A stretch of 64,000 nucleotides of DNA from Rhodovulum visakhapatnamense (GCF_004365965.1 NZ_SOEB01000024.1:1-64000); one strand, 5' to 3'; positions 23,882 to 33,657 are shown, counted from the first letter of the stretch. Notes: generated by a model from the letters alone, not told the origin. Numbers and translations: made by a program.

Positions 23882-26071
23882 CTACCTCACCCTCAGCGCG
23901 TTCAGCGACACGGTGATCGACGAGGCCGACATCGCCAGCGCGGCCGCCAGCGGCGTCGCCAGCCCGACCAGCGCGATCGGCACCGCGATCAGGTTGTAAA
24001 GCGCCGAGATCGCAAAGTTTTCGCGGATGCGCCGGGTGGCCTTGCGCGCCGTCGTCACGGCCCCCGACAGCGTCGACAGGTCCTTGCCCAGCAGCACGAT
24101 ATCAGACGCCACCCGCGCCGCGTCCAGCGCGCTGGCGGGCGAGATCGAGACATGCGCCGCGGCCAGCGCGGCGGTGTCGTTGAGCCCGTCACCCACCATC
24201 AGCACGCGCCGTCCGTCGCGGCTGAGCGCCTGCACGGTTGCGGCCTTGTCCTCGGGCAGCGCCTCGGCCTGCCAGTCGGCGATCCCGAGCCGGGCGGCCA
24301 GATCCGCCACCGGACCGGGCGCGTCGCCCGACACCAGCCGCACCGACAGCCCCAGCGCCACGAGCCCCGCCACGGCCGCTTCGGCGCCCGGGCGCAGCCG
24401 GTCGGCAAAGGTGAAGCCCACCGGCGCCCGCGCGCCGACCTGCAGCCAGGAGGCGGTTTCGGCCCCGGACTGCGCCCCGACCCAGGCGGCCCGGCCAAAA
24501 CGCACGCGCTCGCCGCCGAAGGCGCCCTCGATCCCGTAGCCCGGCACCTCGCGGATGTCGCTCACCCGGGCCGGATGCAGCCCGGCCTTGCGCCCCGCCT
24601 CGGCCAGCGCGCGGGCCAGCGGATGGGCCGACCCCTCGGCCAGCGCCAGCGCGATTTCCAGATCGCGGCGCGGATGATCGCCCAGATTGGTCGGCTCGGG
24701 CGCGCCGAGCGTCAGCGTGCCGGTCTTGTCGAAGACGACGGCATCGACCTCGGCCAGACGTTCGAGCGCGGTGCCGTCCTTGATCAAAAGCCCGCGCCGG
24801 AAAAGCCGCCCCGACGCGGCGGTGGTGACGGCGGGCACGGCCAGCCCCAGCGCACAGGGGCAGGTGATGATCAGCACGGCGACCGCGATGTTCAGCGCCA
24901 GCCGGATATCGCCGCCGGAAATCCAGAGCCAGGCCAGGAACGCCGCCAGCGCCAGCAGATGCACGCCGGGCGCGTAGATGCGCGCGGCCCGGTCGGCGAG
25001 CGAGGTATAGCGGTTCTTCGAGCTTTCGGCGATGGCGACCAGATCGGCCATGCGGTGCAGCGAGCTGTCCTGCCCGGCCGCGGTCACGGTCATGGCCAGC
25101 GGCCCGGTCAGGTTCACCTCGCCCGCGCTCAGCGCCATGCCCGGTCCGGCAAAGGCGGGCAGGCTCTCGCCGGTCAGCAGCGAGCGGTCGATTTCCGACT
25201 GGCCCTCGGCCACGATCCCGTCGACCGGCACCCGGGCGCCGGGGCGCACCAGCACCACGTCGCCGACCGCGATCTCGGCAATCGGCACCGTCTCTTCGCC
25301 CGAGGCGGTCCGGCGCTGCGCGCGCGGCACCTCGAGCGCGGCCAGTTCCTCGGCGGCCGAGCGCGCCACGGCGCGGGTGCGGTGATCGAGATAGCGGCCC
25401 GCCAGCAGGAAGAAGGTCAGCGACAGCGCCGCGTCGAAATAGGCATGCGGCCCGTGCCGGGCGGTTTCATAGAGCGACATGCCCGCGGCCAGCGCGATGG
25501 CCAGCGAAATCGGCACGTCCATGTTGAGCCGCCCGTGCCGCAAGACCGCAAAGGCGTTCCGGAAGAAAGGCTGGGCGGCGAAGACGATGGTTGGCAGCGC
25601 GATCATCGCCGAGACCCAGTGAAAGAGGTCGCGCGTGGCATCCGCCGCGCCCGACCACACCGCCACCGACAGGAGCATCACGTTCATCATCGCAAAGCCC
25701 GAGACGGCGATCCGCATCAGGATATCGCGCCCCGCCTTGTCGGTCGCGGTGGCCGCGATCACCCCGGGGTCGAGTTCATGCGCCTCGTAGCCGATGGCCT
25801 CGAGCACCCCGACCAGCCGGTCGGCGGTGACGGCGGGTTCGGCCTCGACGGCGACGCGCTTCAGCGTCAGGTTGACCCGGGCGTTGCGCACCCCCTCGGT
25901 CCCGTTCAGCGCCCGTTCGACCGCCGAAATGCAGGCCGCGCAATGGATCGTCGGCAGGGACAGGAACAGCCGCGCGTCCTTGGGGGCCTCGGCATCGGCC
26001 AGCGCCTCGGCCGAGGGCGCGACGGCGCAGGCCGGGCAGGCCGCCGGACGCATCTGCATCTCGGCGCCCAT
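23882..26071 (-). CDS. ccoI: Copper-exporting P-type ATPase CcoI (FixI)
   Basis: A 729-residue P1B-type ATPase that supplies copper for cbb3 oxidase assembly. In order: a Cys-rich N-terminus (CPAC near 12), a heavy-metal-associated domain with HCAAC, transmembrane helices, the actuator region with LLTGESLP, the intramembrane ITCPCALGLAVP metal site, the phosphorylation site DKTGTLT, and the hinge MVGDGLNDTAALAAA. It is the third gene of ccoGHIS and is 3 bases from ccoH. The CPC motif and the context separate it from housekeeping CopA, although a second copper pump role is not excluded. Confidence 0.96.
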   Translation of the reverse strand: MGAEMQMRPAACPACAVAPSAEALADAEAPKDARLFLSLPTIHCAACISAVERALNGTEGVRNARVNLTLKRVAVEAEPAVTADRLVGVLEAIGYEAHELDPGVIAATATDKAGRDILMRIAVSGFAMMNVMLLSVAVWSGAADATRDLFHWVSAMIALPTIVFAAQPFFRNAFAVLRHGRLNMDVPISLAIALAAGMSLYETARHGPHAYFDAALSLTFFLLAGRYLDHRTRAVARSAAEELAALEVPRAQRRTASGEETVPIAEIAVGDVVLVRPGARVPVDGIVAEGQSEIDRSLLTGESLPAFAGPGMALSAGEVNLTGPLAMTVTAAGQDSSLHRMADLVAIAESSKNRYTSLADRAARIYAPGVHLLALAAFLAWLWISGGDIRLALNIAVAVLIITCPCALGLAVPAVTTAASGRLFRRGLLIKDGTALERLAEVDAVVFDKTGTLTLGAPEPTNLGDHPRRDLEIALALAEGSAHPLARALAEAGRKAGLHPARVSDIREVPGYGIEGAFGGERVRFGRAAWVGAQSGAETASWLQVGARAPVGFTFADRLRPGAEAAVAGLVALGLSVRLVSGDAPGPVADLAARLGIADWQAEALPEDKAATVQALSRDGRRVLMVGDGLNDTAALAAAHVSISPASALDAARVASDIVLLGKDLSTLSGAVTTARKATRRIRENFAISALYNLIAVPIALVGLATPLAAALAMSASSITVSLNALRVR

Positions 26072-26074
26072 GGG

Positions 26075-26539
26075 TCAGCCGTCCACGTGAAGTTGCAGCC
26101 GCTGCCGGAACGGCGTGCCGTCCTCGGCCGCGGCCGTCACGCGGATCGTCCAGAAGCCCGGCCCCAGATCGAGCGGCGACGAGAAGGTGCCGTTGTAGTA
26201 AAGCATCGCCGGTCTCTTGTCGTCGCGCACGCTGGTCGCGCGGCCGACCAGAACGTCGAGATCGCGCACCTCGACCGGCTGTCCGTCCGCCCCCTCGAAA
26301 CGCAGCGCCAGCACCCGTTCGGCCTCGTCATAGTCGAGGCTGGTGGTCCAGCCCAGCGCCTGCTGTTCGTGCAGATTGGCGTTGAACTCCTGGCTGGCGA
26401 CATAGGAATTGGCGACTTCGAGACCCGGGAAGGTGTGCACCGCCTGATAGGCCAGCGTCAGGTTGACGCCCACCACCACGGCAAAGGCGGACACAGTGAA
26501 GATCAGCACCTTCCGGCCCGTCAGTTCCCTGCCCATCAC
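26075..26539 (-). CDS. ccoH: cbb3 oxidase assembly protein CcoH (FixH)
   Basis: A 154-residue inner-membrane protein with one N-terminal span (VLIFTVSAFAVVVGVNLTLAY) and a periplasmic domain containing VANSYVASQEFNANL and PGFWTIRVTA, as in FixH. It is required for stable cbb3 complexes. Its ATG overlaps the ccoG stop by four bases (ATGA), and ccoI follows within three bases. Confidence 0.93.
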   Translation of the reverse strand: MMGRELTGRKVLIFTVSAFAVVVGVNLTLAYQAVHTFPGLEVANSYVASQEFNANLHEQQALGWTTSLDYDEAERVLALRFEGADGQPVEVRDLDVLVGRATSVRDDKRPAMLYYNGTFSSPLDLGPGFWTIRVTAAAEDGTPFRQRLQLHVDG

Positions 26540-27969
26540 TTCATCCCCTTTCCGTTGAAGACCGTGTCGTCATAGGTCCGCTCTGCGGCCGCGGCGTCTT
26601 CGAGCCAGATCCGCACATCGGTCGTCGTCGCATTGGCCGGCGCGCTGCCCGCGGGCGCCACGATATAGACCCGCTTGAGCAGCGTTGCATCGGGCGGCAC
26701 CGTGAAGGTCCCGTCGTCCGAGCCCTCGACCGAAATGGCATAGGCCTCGTCCGGGGTCACGGTCAGGCGGAACGCCCGTTCGTCGCCATGCATATTGCGC
26801 ACCCGCACGTCATAGGTGTTGCGGATCGAGCCGTCCGACATGGTGACGAAGATCGGGTTGCGGACCGGCGCGACCGTCATGTCGATGTCGGACCGCACGA
26901 ACAGCGCCACCAGAAGGCCGATGCCGACGGCCGACCAGAGCGCCGTGTAGAGGATGGTGCGGACCCGGAAGACATGCTTCCAGATCGATTTCGGCCGGTT
27001 GCCGGCGCGTTCCCGCGCCTCGTCCGACAGCGCCATGTAGTCGACCAGACCGCGCGGCTTGCCAACCTTGTCCATCACCTCGTCGCAGGCGTCGATGCAC
27101 AGCCCGCAGGTGATGCAGGCCAGCTGCTGGCCGTCGCGGATGTCGATGCCCATCGGGCAGACATTGACGCAGGCGTAGCAGTCGATGCAGTCGCCCAGCC
27201 GCTCGGCGCCCTCGGCCTTGCGGTGCTTGCCGCGCGGTTCGCCCCGCCATTCGCGGTAGCCGATGGTGATGGTGTCCTCGTCCATCATCGCGGCCTGGAT
27301 GCGCGGCCAGGGGCACATGTAGACGCAGACCTGTTCGCGCATGAAGCCGCCCAGAATGAAGGTGGTCAGCGTCAGCACCAGGATCGTGGAATAGGCCACC
27401 GCATGGGCCTGGAAGGTGATCAGGTTCCACAGAAGGGTCGGCGCATCGGCGAAATAGAAGACCCAGGCGCCGCCCGTCGCCACCGCGATCGCGAGCCAGA
27501 GGCCCCATTTGGTCAGCCGGAGCCGCCATTTGGTGGCGTCCCAGCGGGCAGTCCACAGACGCACGCGCTTGTTGCGGTCGCCCTCGACCCAACGCTCGAC
27601 CAGGATGAAGAGATCGGTCCAGACCGTTTGCGGGCAGAAATAGCCACACCAGACCCGGCCCAGCGCCGAGGTGAAGAGGAAAAGCCCCAGCCCGGCCATG
27701 ATCAGGAGCCCGGCGACGAAGTAGAATTCGTGCGGCCAGATCTCGATCCAGAAGAAGAAGAAGCGCCGGTTGGCGAGGTCGATCAGCACCGCCTGATCGG
27801 GCAGGTTCGGCCCGCGGTCCCAGCGCAACCAGGGCAGAAGGTAGTAAATGCCGAGGCAGATCGCCAGCAACCACCATTTCAGGCTGCGGAACTTGCCCGA
27901 CACGCGCCGGGGAAAGATCGGCTCGCGGGCGGAATAAAGACGGTCGGGATTCTGATCAGTCGAGCTCAC
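26536..27969 (-). CDS. ccoG: cbb3 accessory iron-sulfur protein CcoG (RdxA/FixG)
   Basis: A 477-residue membrane protein with about five transmembrane spans and a cytoplasmic ferredoxin segment holding two 4Fe-4S motifs (CYACVNVCPMGID and CITCGLCIDAC). A C-terminal FixG-type immunoglobulin-like periplasmic domain follows. It acts as a cupric reductase that prepares copper for CcoI during cbb3 oxidase assembly. It begins with GTG at 27969 after GGAG and heads ccoGHIS. About 350 bases separate it from ccoP. Confidence 0.95.
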   Translation of the reverse strand: MSSTDQNPDRLYSAREPIFPRRVSGKFRSLKWWLLAICLGIYYLLPWLRWDRGPNLPDQAVLIDLANRRFFFFWIEIWPHEFYFVAGLLIMAGLGLFLFTSALGRVWCGYFCPQTVWTDLFILVERWVEGDRNKRVRLWTARWDATKWRLRLTKWGLWLAIAVATGGAWVFYFADAPTLLWNLITFQAHAVAYSTILVLTLTTFILGGFMREQVCVYMCPWPRIQAAMMDEDTITIGYREWRGEPRGKHRKAEGAERLGDCIDCYACVNVCPMGIDIRDGQQLACITCGLCIDACDEVMDKVGKPRGLVDYMALSDEARERAGNRPKSIWKHVFRVRTILYTALWSAVGIGLLVALFVRSDIDMTVAPVRNPIFVTMSDGSIRNTYDVRVRNMHGDERAFRLTVTPDEAYAISVEGSDDGTFTVPPDATLLKRVYIVAPAGSAPANATTTDVRIWLEDAAAAERTYDDTVFNGKGMK

Positions 27970-28320
27970 ACGCTCACTCCGTTCGGGCTGCGGGCCGGGT
28001 CCGGCGTGCCGTTTCGGTCGCGTCGCGACGTGGGCCCTCGTTCTTCGATAGCTAGAACCTGCGTCCTCACAAGGAAAGCGACGAGGCGTTCACTTCTGAG
28101 GCGGATTGCGGAGTCTTTGACGGCGAATCGCACAGGCTGGGGGATGAGAACTGGAAAAACTCTAATTCTGCGCGCGGACGCACAGTGCTCTCTTAGATTG
28201 CGCGCTGGACGATGGGGGAGGTTTTGGGCGAGGATAGACACCGGCCCCCGTGGAAACGCGCGAACAGGATGGGGGCCGGTGCCATCGACCGGGGGCCATT
28301 GGCCCCCGGAAGTCGTTTGA
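27970..28320. terminator. ccoP-ccoG intergenic region with two strong hairpins
   Basis: Two GC-rich hairpins lie just after the ccoP stop in the minus-strand direction. The first is 28288-28308 (CCGGGGGCC, 3-base loop, GGCCCCCGG). The second is 28238-28280 (CACCGGCCCCC, 21-base loop, GGGGGCCGGTG, perfect 11-bp stem). Neither is followed by a long T run, so they may stabilise mRNA ends or stop transcription only partly. The rest of the gap should hold the ccoG promoter. I found no convincing FnrL box there and no gene. Confidence 0.55.
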
Positions 28321-29208
28321 TCATTCGCCGCCACCCAACTGGTGGACATAGACCGCGACCGACTTGCGCTCCGCCTCGCTGAGACGGTCCTGCCAGGTCG
28401 GCATGACCCCGAAGCGCGCCTTCGTCACAGTCTCGGTCAGCGTCGCGACGTCCCCACCGTAAAGCCAGATCGCGTCCGTCAGATTGGGCGCGCCTACGGT
28501 GCGGTCGCCGCGGCCGTCCTCGCCATGGCATGCAGCACAGTTATCAAGGAACACCGTTTCGCCCTGACTTGCCAATGCGGCATCATGTTCCTGCCCGGAG
28601 ATTTTCCGGACGTACTGGACCACCTGGCCGATCTCCTCGCCGGACAGAAGCCCGTCGGTGCCGAAGGAGGGCATCTGCGACCAGCGCGCGTCGGGGTTGT
28701 CCTCGTTCCGCACGCCGTTGGTCACGGTGTAGTAGATGTCCTCGAGCTTGCCGCCCCAGAGCCAGTCGTCGTCCAGCAGGCTGGGATAGCCCTGCCCCTG
28801 CACGCCGGCCGCGCCCGACCCGTGGCACTGGGCGCAATAAGTGCGGAACACCGCGCCGCCGCCCTGAACCGCGTAGTTGTAAAGCGCGGGATCCGCCTCG
28901 ATCGCCGCCGGGTCCTCCATCGGCGCCGCCGCCACCCGGGCAATAAGCTCGGCATTGCGGTCCTCGTAGTCCTTGATCTCGACCTCTACCGCGTGCCGGG
29001 TCGAATAGCCCAGAAGCCCCGGGGTCGCCCCGGTCACCAGCGGCCAGGCCGGATAGAGGATCGAGTAGATGAAGGCGAAGGCGATACAGCCGTAGAAGGT
29101 CCAGAGCCACCAGCGCGGCAAGGGATTGTTCAGCTCTTCGATGCCGTCCCAGCTGTGACCGGTGGTGCCGACTTCGCCGGGCTTGGTGTTGTGATCGCTC
29201 GAACTCAT
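28321..29208 (-). CDS. ccoP: cbb3 cytochrome oxidase subunit CcoP (di-haem c)
   Basis: A 295-residue membrane-anchored cytochrome c subunit that passes electrons to the oxidase core. It has an N-terminal hydrophobic span (LWTFYGCIAFAFIYS) and two c-type haem motifs, CAQCHGSG and CAACHGEDG, each followed by downstream Met-containing segments. The ATG at 29208 follows GGAGG; a longer in-frame start is possible but lacks protein character. It is the last gene of ccoNOQP and overlaps ccoQ by four bases. Confidence 0.96.
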   Translation of the reverse strand: MSSSDHNTKPGEVGTTGHSWDGIEELNNPLPRWWLWTFYGCIAFAFIYSILYPAWPLVTGATPGLLGYSTRHAVEVEIKDYEDRNAELIARVAAAPMEDPAAIEADPALYNYAVQGGGAVFRTYCAQCHGSGAAGVQGQGYPSLLDDDWLWGGKLEDIYYTVTNGVRNEDNPDARWSQMPSFGTDGLLSGEEIGQVVQYVRKISGQEHDAALASQGETVFLDNCAACHGEDGRGDRTVGAPNLTDAIWLYGGDVATLTETVTKARFGVMPTWQDRLSEAERKSVAVYVHQLGGGE

Positions 29209-29411
29209 GTCCGCGCCTCCTTTCGGCACGTCGCACCGTCCTCGGTGCCTGCAGGTTTGTCTTCATGCCGGAACGGGATGTTGGCCGTGTCGCGGTGTTC
29301 CTTGGCGCTGCCCGGGCGCAGGGCCCAGACGATCACGCCGACGAAGAACACCGTGAGTGCCAGCAACATCCAGCTGTCGGCGAACTCGCGCATGACGGAA
29401 TAGGTATCCAT
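29205..29411 (-). CDS. ccoQ: cbb3 oxidase small subunit CcoQ
   Basis: A 68-residue peptide with one transmembrane segment (SWMLLALTVFFVGVIVWAL) followed by RPGSAKEHRDTANIPF, the standard CcoQ pattern. It stabilises the complex and in Rhodobacter also influences redox signalling. I use the ATG at 29411 in front of MDTYSVMREFADS. It lies between ccoO and ccoP; the ccoP start overlaps its stop. Confidence 0.93.
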   Translation of the reverse strand: MDTYSVMREFADSWMLLALTVFFVGVIVWALRPGSAKEHRDTANIPFRHEDKPAGTEDGATCRKEART

Positions 29412-29421
29412 GACCCCGTCC

Positions 29422-30150
29422 TCAGCGGCTCGCATCCGGCTCGAAGGTCGAGAAGTCGACCAGCGTGCCCAGCATCTGCAGATAGGCGATCAGCGCATCC
29501 ATTTCCGAGATGCCCTCATTGCCGTCGAAATTGCGCACCTGCGCCCCCGGATAGCGTTCCAGAAGACCGTCCACGCCATCGGCATAGGGGTCGATCTGGG
29601 CGTTGAAATCCGCGACCGCGTTCTCGATCATCTCGTCGGTATAGGGTACGCCCACCGCGACATGGGTGCGCATCTTGTCGGCCATGTGTTCCGGGTCGAC
29701 CATGCGCCGTTCCAGGAACGCGTATTTGGGCATCACCGATTCCGGCACCACCGATTGCGGATCGCGCAGGTGGTGGACATGCCAGGCGTCGGAATAGCGC
29801 CCGCCGACCCGCGCCAGGTCGGGCCCGGTCCGCTTGGACCCCCACTGGAACGGGTGGTCGTACATCGACTCGGCCGCCAGGCTGTAATGACCGTAGCGTT
29901 CCAACTCGTCGCGCATCGGGCGGATCATCTGGCTGTGGCAGACATAGCAGCCCTCGCGCACGTAGATGTCGCGCCCCTCCAGCTCCATCGGCGAATAGGG
30001 GCGCATGCCCTCGACCTTCTCGATGGTGTTCTGAAGGTAGAACAGCGGGGCGATCTCGACCAGACCGCCGATGGTCACCACGAGGAAGCTGAACACCAGC
30101 AGAAGCGATGCGTTCTTCTCAAGGATCTTGTGTTTTTCGAGAATGGACAT
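29422..30150 (-). CDS. ccoO: cbb3 cytochrome oxidase subunit CcoO (mono-haem c)
   Basis: A 242-residue membrane-anchored cytochrome c subunit. An N-terminal transmembrane segment ([18 protein letters not shown]) precedes the periplasmic domain, with [14 protein letters not shown] as the haem-binding motif and [16 protein letters not shown] and [11 protein letters not shown] as further CcoO signatures, including the axial Met region. It lies 11 bases after ccoN and 10 bases before ccoQ. Confidence 0.96.
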   Translation of the reverse strand: MSILEKHKILEKNASLLLVFSFLVVTIGGLVEIAPLFYLQNTIEKVEGMRPYSPMELEGRDIYVREGCYVCHSQMIRPMRDELERYGHYSLAAESMYDHPFQWGSKRTGPDLARVGGRYSDAWHVHHLRDPQSVVPESVMPKYAFLERRMVDPEHMADKMRTHVAVGVPYTDEMIENAVADFNAQIDPYADGVDGLLERYPGAQVRNFDGNEGISEMDALIAYLQMLGTLVDFSTFEPDASR

Positions 30151-30161
30151 GGCTTCCGTCC

Positions 30162-31763
30162 TTATTCAGCCGGGGCCGCAACCGGCGTCGCCTGCTTGGC
30201 GGGCGCGGAGGTCGCGGTCTTCCAGATGTTGTAGCACATGATCAGGGCACCGGTGACGTACATGCCCCCGCCAAGCGCGCGGACGATATACATCGGGTGC
30301 TTGGCCGCGACGGTGTCGGCGAAGGAGTTCACCAGGAACCCTTGCGCATCGACTTCGCGCCACATCAGGCCTTCCATGATCCCGGTGACCCACATCGAGG
30401 CGGCGTAAAGCACGATCCCGATGGTGGCGAGCCAGAAGTGCCAGGAGACGAGCGCGGTCGAATAGAGCCGCTCGCGGCTCCACAGCCGCGGCGCCAGGAA
30501 GTAGAGCGCGCCGAAGGTGATCATGCCGTTCCAGCCAAGGGCGCCGGAATGGACGTGGCCGATGGTCCAGTCGGTGTAGTGCGACAGCGAGTTGACCGCG
30601 CGGATCGACATCATCGGACCTTCGAAGGTCGACATGCCGTAGAAGCCGACGGCCACGACCATCATCCGGATGACCGGGTCGGTGCGGATCTTGTCCCAAG
30701 CGCCCGACAGCGTCATCAGGCCGTTGATCATGCCGCCCCAGGAGGGCATCCACAGCATGACCGAGAAGACCATGCCCAGCGTGCCGGCCCAGTCGGGCAG
30801 CGCGGTGTAGTGCAGGTGGTGCGGACCCGCCCAGATGTAAAGGAAGATCAGCGCCCAGAAGTGGATGATGCTGAGCTTGTAGCTGTAGACCGGGCGTTCG
30901 GCCTGTTTCGGCACGAAGTAGTACATCATCCCAAGGAAGCCCGCGGTCAGGAAGAAGCCCACCGCGTTATGGCCGTACCACCACTGGGTCATGGCGTCCT
31001 GCACGCCCGAGAAGACCTGAACCGACTTCGAGCCCCAGATCGAGATCGGCAGGCTGAGGTTGTTGATCAGGTGCAGCATCGCCACGGTGACGATGAAGCT
31101 GAGATAGAACCAGTTGGCGACGTAGATATGGGGTTCCTTGCGCTTGAAGATCGTGCCCAGGAAGATCGCCAGGTAGGTCACCCAGAGGATCGTCAGCCAG
31201 ATGTCGACATACCATTCGGGCTCGGCATATTCCTTGGACTGCGTCGCGCCCAGCAGGTAGCCGGTCGCCGCCAGCACGATGAAGAGCTGATAGCCCCAGA
31301 ACACGAACCAGGCCAGGTCCCCTCCCCAGAGCCGGGCCGCGCTGGTGCGCTGGACCACGTAGAAAGACGTCGCGATCAGGGCGTTGCCGCCAAAGGCGAA
31401 GATCACGGCAGAGGTGTGCAGCGGACGCAGCCGGCCGAAGTTCATGTACCCGCTGGCCCATTCGAAGTTCAGGCCGGGAAAGGCCAGCTGGCTGGCGATG
31501 AACGTGCCGGCGGCAAAGCCGACCACCCCCCAGAAGCAGGTCGCGATGACACCCGCCCGGATGACATCGTCCATGTAGCCGGTCTTGTCGATCACCGGTT
31601 TCGGCGCGCCGAGACCCCGCACCGTCCAGGCGGCAAGACCGCCCGCGACCAGCAGGATGATCACCGCGTGCACCATGTATGCCATGTCGCGTGCCATGAA
31701 CGCGGCGACTGCGGCGAACACCGCAATCACGCCCAGGACGGCGATCTTAACGTAGTCCCACAT
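30162..31763 (-). CDS. ccoN: cbb3 cytochrome oxidase catalytic subunit CcoN
   Basis: The 533-residue proton-pumping, oxygen-reducing core with about twelve transmembrane helices. Haem and copper ligands are visible in [35 protein letters not shown], the [11 protein letters not shown] helix that carries the active-site Tyr, and [13 protein letters not shown]. It starts at ATG 31763 after AAGGGA. An FnrL box lies about 90 bases upstream, consistent with induction at low oxygen. It is the first gene of ccoNOQP. Confidence 0.97.
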   Translation of the reverse strand: MWDYVKIAVLGVIAVFAAVAAFMARDMAYMVHAVIILLVAGGLAAWTVRGLGAPKPVIDKTGYMDDVIRAGVIATCFWGVVGFAAGTFIASQLAFPGLNFEWASGYMNFGRLRPLHTSAVIFAFGGNALIATSFYVVQRTSAARLWGGDLAWFVFWGYQLFIVLAATGYLLGATQSKEYAEPEWYVDIWLTILWVTYLAIFLGTIFKRKEPHIYVANWFYLSFIVTVAMLHLINNLSLPISIWGSKSVQVFSGVQDAMTQWWYGHNAVGFFLTAGFLGMMYYFVPKQAERPVYSYKLSIIHFWALIFLYIWAGPHHLHYTALPDWAGTLGMVFSVMLWMPSWGGMINGLMTLSGAWDKIRTDPVIRMMVVAVGFYGMSTFEGPMMSIRAVNSLSHYTDWTIGHVHSGALGWNGMITFGALYFLAPRLWSRERLYSTALVSWHFWLATIGIVLYAASMWVTGIMEGLMWREVDAQGFLVNSFADTVAAKHPMYIVRALGGGMYVTGALIMCYNIWKTATSAPAKQATPVAAPAE

Positions 31764-31854
31764 TGATAGTCCCTTCGTCTTTCACCGACCGAACCGCCTT
31801 CGGCCGACTCCCTCACGATGCCGTGACGTATTCTATGGTATGCACAGATATGCA

Positions 31855-31868
31855 TTGATCCAAGTCAA
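31855..31868. promoter_or_regulatory. FnrL box for ccoNOQP
   Basis: TTGATCCAAGTCAA matches the Rhodobacter FnrL consensus (TTGAT, four bases, GTCAA). It lies 92-105 bases before the ccoN start in the divergent ccoN/usp region, the expected place for low-oxygen activation of the cbb3 oxidase operon. A regulator gene of the same kind is present at 32849-33595. Confidence 0.85.
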
Positions 31869-31895
31869 TCTCTCTTTAGCTTGTCCAATTCAAGC

Positions 31896-31909
31896 TTGAT
31901 CTTGGTCAA
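31896..31909. promoter_or_regulatory. Second FnrL box, facing usp
   Basis: TTGATCTTGGTCAA is a second consensus FnrL site 27 bases from the first, measured from end to start, and about 66 bases before the universal stress gene start. Each box is positioned to serve one of the two divergent transcripts. Confidence 0.83.
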
Positions 31910-31975
31910 AGCCTTGGAACATTGCGGTCATTTATGGTCTGCGCAACGTCACCAACGACGCGAAGGAGTATAGCG

Positions 31976-32815
31976 GTGGGCTACAAGACCATCCTGACCA
32001 TCATCACCGACACGGATATCTCCGACTCGGCGCTCGAACCTGCGATCGCCCTCGCCGCCCGCGAGGAGGGGCATCTGGACATCCTCTGCCTCGGCGTGGA
32101 CCGCACCCAGACCGGGTATTACTACGCGGGCACCAACGCCTTCATCCAGCAGGAGACCCTGCACAAGGCCCAGGAAGATGCCGCCGCCATCGAGAGTGCC
32201 GTCAAGGCCCGCATGGGCCGTGAAACTCTCGCCTGGAGCAGCGAGGCCGCGGTGGCGCAGATCGCCGGGCTCAGCCATCTGGTGGCACAGCGGGCGCGGT
32301 TCTCGGATCTGGTGATCATGCCCCGCCCCTATGGAGAGGGTCGCGGGATCGAGGACGAGGCGGCGACCGAGGCGGTTCTGTTCGACGGGCATGCGCCGCT
32401 TCTGGTGGTGCCGGCCGGGGCCGACACCGCCCATATCGGGCGCAAGATCGTCATCGCCTGGAACCAGAGCGACGAGGCCATGGCCGCGCTGAAAGAGGCG
32501 ATGCCGCTGATGCAGGCCGCCGAAGTGGTCAATATCGCGGTGGTCGATCCGCCGAAGCACGGCCCCGACCGGTCGGACCCCGGCGGCGCGCTGTCGCAGA
32601 TGCTGTCGCGCCATGGCGTCAAGACCGAAATCTCGGTGCTGGCCAAGACCACGCCGCGGGTCTCGGACGTGCTGCAGCGCCATGCGATGGATATCGGCGC
32701 CGACATGATGATCATGGGGGCCTATGGCCATTCGCGCTTCCGCGAGGCAATCCTCGGCGGCGCGACCCGCAGCATGCTTGAAAAGACCACGGTCCCGGTC
32801 CTGATGGCGCATTGA
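31976..32815 (+). CDS. Universal stress protein, double UspA domain
   Basis: A 279-residue cytoplasmic protein made of two UspA-type halves. The second half has IVIAWNQSDEAMAALKEAMP and ends with the ATP-binding pattern MGAYGHSRFREAILGGATRSMLEKTTVPVLM; the first half is degenerate. I choose GTG 31976 because AAGGAG sits 7 bases before it and the protein then begins with the family's GYKTIL. An FnrL box lies upstream, so expression at low oxygen is likely. The gene commonly accompanies ccoN and fnrL in Rhodobacteraceae. Confidence 0.9.
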   Translation: MGYKTILTIITDTDISDSALEPAIALAAREEGHLDILCLGVDRTQTGYYYAGTNAFIQQETLHKAQEDAAAIESAVKARMGRETLAWSSEAAVAQIAGLSHLVAQRARFSDLVIMPRPYGEGRGIEDEAATEAVLFDGHAPLLVVPAGADTAHIGRKIVIAWNQSDEAMAALKEAMPLMQAAEVVNIAVVDPPKHGPDRSDPGGALSQMLSRHGVKTEISVLAKTTPRVSDVLQRHAMDIGADMMIMGAYGHSRFREAILGGATRSMLEKTTVPVLMAH

Positions 32816-32848
32816 CGCGCCGCAGGCGGCCCGGCCTGGGGGACGCCC

Positions 32849-33595
32849 TCAGGCCGGCATGCCGCCGTCGCTGTCATCGCCGGTCTCGCCCAGCAACCGA
32901 TCGAAATCCGGAACCGTCACATGGCGCTTGCCTTCCAGCACGATCACGCCGTCGCGCTTCAGCGCCGAGATCTGGCGGCTGACGGTTTCCAGCGTCAGGC
33001 CCAGATAGTCGGCCATCGCCTCGCGGGTCAGCGGCAGGTCGAACACGATCCGTCCGCGGGTCGGGCCGAGCTTCAGCGTGGCGTCGCGCCGGGCGATGAT
33101 GGCCAGCAGGCTCGCGATCTTCTCGCGCGCGGTCTTGCGGCCCAGAAGCAGCATCCATTCCCGCGCCGCGTCCAGTTCGTCCAGCGTCATTTCCAGAAGC
33201 CGCTGGCCGATATGCGGCGTGCGGATCATCAGCTCTTCGAACGGCTTGCGCCGGAAGCAGCACATCGTGAGCTGAGTCGTCGCGGTCACGTCATAGGCCG
33301 CGCTCTCGCGCCCCGGGCGCCCAACGAAATCGGACGGCAGCAGCAACCCCACCATCTGGGTGCGGCCGTCCTCCATCGTCTGGCTGAGCGTGGCGATGCC
33401 CTCCATGACCGAGCCGACGAAATCCATCCGGTCGCCGGACCAGATCACGGTCTGACCGGCGTCGAAGGTGCGGTAGTACTTGATGGCCTCGAGCGCCTCG
33501 AGTTCGTCAGTCTCGCAGCGGGCACAGACCGCGCGGTGACGAATCGGACAATCAAAGCACTCGACATGAGCAACGGGCGTGTCGGTAACGGCCAT
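32849..33595 (-). CDS. fnrL: Oxygen-sensing regulator FnrL
   Basis: A 248-residue Crp/Fnr regulator with an oxygen-labile 4Fe-4S cluster. The N-terminal Cys set is in CFDCPIRHRAVCARC and a fourth Cys lies in the TMCCFRRK segment. A cyclic-nucleotide-like domain, dimer helix and C-terminal helix-turn-helix LTLETVSRQISALKRDG follow, with the E..SR recognition pattern that reads TTGAT half-sites. The ATG at 33595 gives the length of Rhodobacter FnrL; an in-frame TTG at 33622 would lie inside the FNR box. It probably activates ccoNOQP, usp and hemN nearby. Confidence 0.95.
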   Translation of the reverse strand: MAVTDTPVAHVECFDCPIRHRAVCARCETDELEALEAIKYYRTFDAGQTVIWSGDRMDFVGSVMEGIATLSQTMEDGRTQMVGLLLPSDFVGRPGRESAAYDVTATTQLTMCCFRRKPFEELMIRTPHIGQRLLEMTLDELDAAREWMLLLGRKTAREKIASLLAIIARRDATLKLGPTRGRIVFDLPLTREAMADYLGLTLETVSRQISALKRDGVIVLEGKRHVTVPDFDRLLGETGDDSDGGMPA

Positions 33596-33608
33596 TCCGT
33601 TTCCAATT

Positions 33609-33622
33609 TTGACTTCGATCAA
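33609..33622. promoter_or_regulatory. FnrL box between fnrL and hemN
   Basis: TTGACTTCGATCAA (TTGAT-CGAA-GTCAA on the minus strand) lies only 13 bases before the fnrL ATG and immediately before the hemN ribosome site. The position so close to both starts suits autoregulation of fnrL better than classical activation of hemN, unless transcription starts are unusual. Confidence 0.7.
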
Positions 33623-33657
33623 GGAGAGGTTCCTTGGGTGGACCTAACGCTAGTCGA

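Noticed and set aside
23864-26575. A 903-codon plus-strand frame over ccoI
   Set aside because: It is the antisense of ccoI and ccoH; rich in Arg, Gly, His and Gln with no domain.
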